Assembly: GCA_038227995.1 (NCBI GenBank)
Contig: JBBRPP010000009.1
Span: 96,456-160,455, forward strand
DNA: 64,000 bases
Source of the DNA: WLMZ01 sp038227995
Lineage (GTDB): Bacteria; Actinomycetota; Acidimicrobiia; Acidimicrobiales; Ilumatobacteraceae
Direction of reading: 5' to 3'
Part shown: positions 61,612-64,000 of the stretch, one piece after another
Numbering within the stretch: the first letter of the stretch is position 1
Layout of the letters: every line of letters starts with the position of its first letter
Made by a program: the position numbers and the translations under genes
The notes under the pieces: generated by a model
Told to the model about the DNA's origin: nothing
Databases searched by the model: none
Seen by the model: the letters and a program-made list of their open reading frames with translations, nothing else

Positions 61612-63146
61612 TGGGACGCAAGATCCTCTTCGTGACCACCGATCAACAGCGCTACGACACGCTCGGTTGCAACGGCGGCACACTGGCGCGCACACCGGTG
61701 ATCGACGCACTCGCCGCTGCCGGACATCGCTACGAGCGAGCACACCCGCAATCCGTCGTGTGCATGCCATCGCGATCGACGATGATCACCGGCCAGTACC
61801 CCAGTACACACGGCGTGTGGATGAACGGTGTCGCGCTGCCGGCCGATGCACCGTCGGTTGCGTCGGAGTTGCACGATGCCGGATATCGCACGGCGCTCAT
61901 CGGCAAGCCGCACTTCGAGCCGTTCCTCGATCCGTTCGCGCGCTTCCCCGAGAACCGCTTCGCCCGCGACGGCATGGTCGGCGTGCACCGCGGCTTCGAA
62001 CACTTCGAGGCCGCGACGCACGGGGCGCAGGGCCAGCTGCACTATGCGCGTTGGCTCGCCGCGAATCACCCCGAAGCGATCGGCATGTTCTATCCGGTGC
62101 TCGACGGCGCGCTCGAGGTCAACTCGCTCGGCGGCGGCGACACCGGCGCACCGCAGGTCCACGACAACGCGATCAACAGGGAGTGGTACCACACGGATTG
62201 GGTGGCTGATCGCACGATCAGTTGGCTCGACTCGCTGAACGCCACCGACGATTGGTTCTGCTGGATGAGCTTCCCCGATCCGCACCACCCCTGGGACCCG
62301 CCCGCGTCGGAGATCGGGCGCATCGACTGGCGCGACGTTCCGCTGCCTGCCGGGTATCACGAGGATGCTGCGACCCGTGAGGCCGTCCTCGACGCGAAAC
62401 CCCGACATTGGCGAGCGTGGTACGACGGACGACTGGTCTCGAACTACGAAGCCCCGTACTCGTGGGTGCCGGCCACGCTCACGGCCGATCAGGTGCGCGA
62501 GATCAACGCCCGCAACGCGGTCGAGTGCGAATTGATCGACGAAGCACTCGGTCGCGTGATGGCGGCCATCGCCGCGCGCGGCTGGGACGACGACGTCGAC
62601 GTCGTGTTCACCACCGATCACGGCGAACTGCAGGGCGACTTCGGCCTGATGTTCAAGGGGCCGTACCACGTCGACGGGTTGATGCGGCTGCCGCTCATCT
62701 GGCGTCCCGCACCGTCGACCGCGTCGGCGCCGTCGACCGTGACCAAGCCGGTCGGCATCGTCGACCTCGCCCCCACGTTCTGCACCATCGCCGGTCTTCC
62801 CGTGCCGCCGTGGATGGAGGGCAAACCGCTGCCCACCGACGATGCCGACGCCCAGACTCGCGGCTTCGAACGCGTGCTCACCGAGTGGGACAGCGAACTG
62901 TTCGGCGTAGGGGTCCACCTGCGAACCATCACGCGCGACGGGTTCGTGTGCACGACGTATCAACCCGGCTATGCGCACGACGGAACCGAGGGCGAGCTGT
63001 ACGACCTCACCCTCGATCCGCTGCAGGAGGTCAACCGGTGGGACGACCCGTCGCTGGCATCGTTGCGCAGCGACCTCATCGCCGATCTCTGGGATCATCA
63101 GCCACCGATGCACGCCCCGCTGCGCCGGGTCGAAGCACCGGTCTGA
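61611..63146 (+). CDS. Type I sulfatase (choline-sulfatase/arylsulfatase-like)
   Basis: 511 residues. Metal and substrate marks: FVTTDQQRYDTLGCNG, formylglycine site C51-M-P-S-R in SVVCMPSRSTMITGQYPSTHG, GKPHFEPF, FPDPHHPWDPP, VVFTTDHGELQGDFG and FKGPYHVDGLMRLPLIWR. The layout follows the choline-sulfatase/heparan-N-sulfatase branch rather than the larger enzyme at 56615. No signal peptide. The ATG overlaps the SRPBCC stop by 1 nt. Two cytoplasmic sulfatases of different subtypes in divergent coupled operons suggest either two sulfated positions in one substrate or two related substrates. Confidence 0.92.
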   Translation: MGRKILFVTTDQQRYDTLGCNGGTLARTPVIDALAAAGHRYERAHPQSVVCMPSRSTMITGQYPSTHGVWMNGVALPADAPSVASELHDAGYRTALIGKPHFEPFLDPFARFPENRFARDGMVGVHRGFEHFEAATHGAQGQLHYARWLAANHPEAIGMFYPVLDGALEVNSLGGGDTGAPQVHDNAINREWYHTDWVADRTISWLDSLNATDDWFCWMSFPDPHHPWDPPASEIGRIDWRDVPLPAGYHEDAATREAVLDAKPRHWRAWYDGRLVSNYEAPYSWVPATLTADQVREINARNAVECELIDEALGRVMAAIAARGWDDDVDVVFTTDHGELQGDFGLMFKGPYHVDGLMRLPLIWRPAPSTASAPSTVTKPVGIVDLAPTFCTIAGLPVPPWMEGKPLPTDDADAQTRGFERVLTEWDSELFGVGVHLRTITRDGFVCTTYQPGYAHDGTEGELYDLTLDPLQEVNRWDDPSLASLRSDLIADLWDHQPPMHAPLRRVEAPV

Positions 63147-63156
63147 CGCGGCATCG

Positions 63157-63816
63157 ATGGTCCGTCGCCTGGGATCGAACGCGGTGATCACCGCGCACCC
63201 GAGCGGCCCCGGCCCGCGGGAGCAACCCGTCCGCGTCGCAGAGTTGCTCGCCGGCTGGTTCGTGCTCGGTCTGGTCGTCGGCGTCGTCACCCAGATCTTG
63301 CAGGGATACCACCTCGGTTCGTGGGCGTGGATCGCGAACAGCGGAGGCCCGTGGTTGCTCGCTGCGTTCGCAGCCGGGGCGGTGATGCGCGGGATGGCGT
63401 TGGGCGCAGTGATCGGGGTCACGACGCTCACCGGTGCGAACCTGGGCTACGCCGCGGCCGTGACGTGGATTGAGCACGGCACGTCCTCGACGTCCACAAC
63501 CGTGTTCTGGATCATCATCGGCGTGCTCGGGGGCCCGGTGTTCGGCGCCGCCGGAACGTGGTGGCGGATCGCTCCGGGGTGGCGTCGCGCCGTGGCCGCG
63601 GGCACAATCGGCGCCGTGTTCGTCGGTGAGGGAATCCGCGGCCTGTGGTTCATCACGCCCGTGCAGCACGGCGGCTGGGAGCAGATCGTGATCGGCGTCG
63701 TGTTGGCGATCTGGCTCGCTCAGACCTGGCGCGAGCGTGGCACCGCGATCGCGACCCTGATCTGTCTGCAGCCGCTCATGGTGCTGGTCTTCGCCGCCGT
63801 CGACCGCGCCCGCTGA
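63157..63816 (+). CDS. Multi-helix membrane protein (DUF6518-like)
   Basis: 219 residues with six to seven helices: LLAGWFVLGLVVGVVTQIL, PWLLAAFAAGAVMRGMALGAVIGVTTL, VFWIIIGVLGGPVFGAAGTWW, AVAAGTIGAVFVGEGIRGLW and IVIGVVLAIWLAQTW. Similar unannotated proteins occur in actinobacteria; function unknown. It starts 10 nt after the sulfatase stop and is probably the last gene of the operon, so it might move the pathway substrate or product. That role is inference. Confidence 0.75.
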   Translation: MVRRLGSNAVITAHPSGPGPREQPVRVAELLAGWFVLGLVVGVVTQILQGYHLGSWAWIANSGGPWLLAAFAAGAVMRGMALGAVIGVTTLTGANLGYAAAVTWIEHGTSSTSTTVFWIIIGVLGGPVFGAAGTWWRIAPGWRRAVAAGTIGAVFVGEGIRGLWFITPVQHGGWEQIVIGVVLAIWLAQTWRERGTAIATLICLQPLMVLVFAAVDRAR

Positions 63817-64000
63817 CACGACCGACCGCTGACCGCACTTCCGAGAGCTGATCTTCGAGCAGATCGCCTAATACATGGGTGATAATCGTGGGTTCTGCGG
63901 TGGCGTTGGCGAGTCCTGTGAGCATTCGCGGATGAGCACCTTTCCTTGTCTTGTCCGTTCTGTTTCGCCTTCGGGTGAGCCCCGATTCGCGTTGGGCGAC
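63817..64000. other. Right-edge 184 bases, unassigned
   Basis: No gene can be supported. A plus-strand frame from ATG 63875 (in-frame ATG 63932; reads MSTFPCLVRSVSP) stays open to the edge. Its codons are rich in T and unlike the neighbours, so it may be the start of a gene of foreign origin or non-coding. GATCT-TCGAGC-AGATC at about 63850-63865 is a weak hairpin after the membrane-protein gene. Confidence 0.3.

Overview
The window is GC-rich, densely packed DNA from a free-living actinobacterium. Several traits fit the class Acidimicrobiia (Ilumatobacter-like), though no marker gene here proves it. These are a bacterial Ku/LigD end-joining set, a SigB/SigF-type stress sigma factor with GTTT-N16-GGG(T/C)A promoters, an Rv2466c-like mycothiol-linked oxidoreductase, an LPATG-anchored wall protein, and a secreted protein ending in beta-rich repeats built around LLDTRDG-type motifs. 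Genes lie close together, often with ATGA or GTGA start/stop overlaps. Many first genes seem to have leaderless mRNAs, with a TANNNT box 6-7 nt before the start codon.

Layout. 1-1.7 kb: the 3' part of glgX. 1.7-6.8 kb: a split non-homologous end-joining (NHEJ) system. It has a stand-alone ATP-dependent ligase on the plus strand facing an AI-2E-type permease, an anti-sigma ATPase, a PE-POL LigD and ku on the minus strand. 7.1-10.6 kb: a stress cluster of STAS antagonist, RsbW-like protein, sigma factor, dps, a BON-like protein and superoxide dismutase. Five matches to the same stress promoter lie here, including ones in front of ku and the permease-ligD operon. 10.6-22.4 kb: housekeeping and mixed metabolism (ilvD, Thr/Ser dehydratase, YbaK, purU, a molybdopterin oxidoreductase with its cytochrome b, an M48 protease, a TPR/HD-GYP c-di-GMP phosphodiesterase, a ferredoxin, an esterase, lgt and an enoyl-CoA hydratase).

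22.4-31 kb: an alpha-galactoside locus. A DeoR regulator, ABC ATPase and galT run left, and a binding lipoprotein, two permeases and a GH36 alpha-galactosidase run right, from a shared control region. 31-34.8 kb: a small membrane protein and gatCAB. 35-36.7 kb: a small HTH protein divergent from an XRE regulator and an ImmA/IrrE-like peptidase. 36.7-42.7 kb: assorted enzymes and membrane proteins. 42.7-44 kb: three unrecognised genes, the last one frameshifted. 44-47.8 kb: a DUF1800/DUF1501 pair whose second member is Tat-exported and carries three C-terminal surface repeats. 47.8-56 kb: PhzF, threonine aldolase, the LPATG protein, an LLM oxidoreductase, a small exported protein, a drug exporter and an orphan response regulator.

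56-63.8 kb: two operons diverging from face-to-face promoters that share one dyad. They encode two formylglycine-type sulfatases, three proteins of thiol/mycothiol-dependent families, a TetR regulator, an SRPBCC protein and a membrane protein. This looks like an uncharacterised catabolic or detoxification pathway for a sulfated compound. The last 184 bases hold nothing assignable. The two strongest leads are the stress-sigma/NHEJ locus and the sulfatase/thiol cassette.
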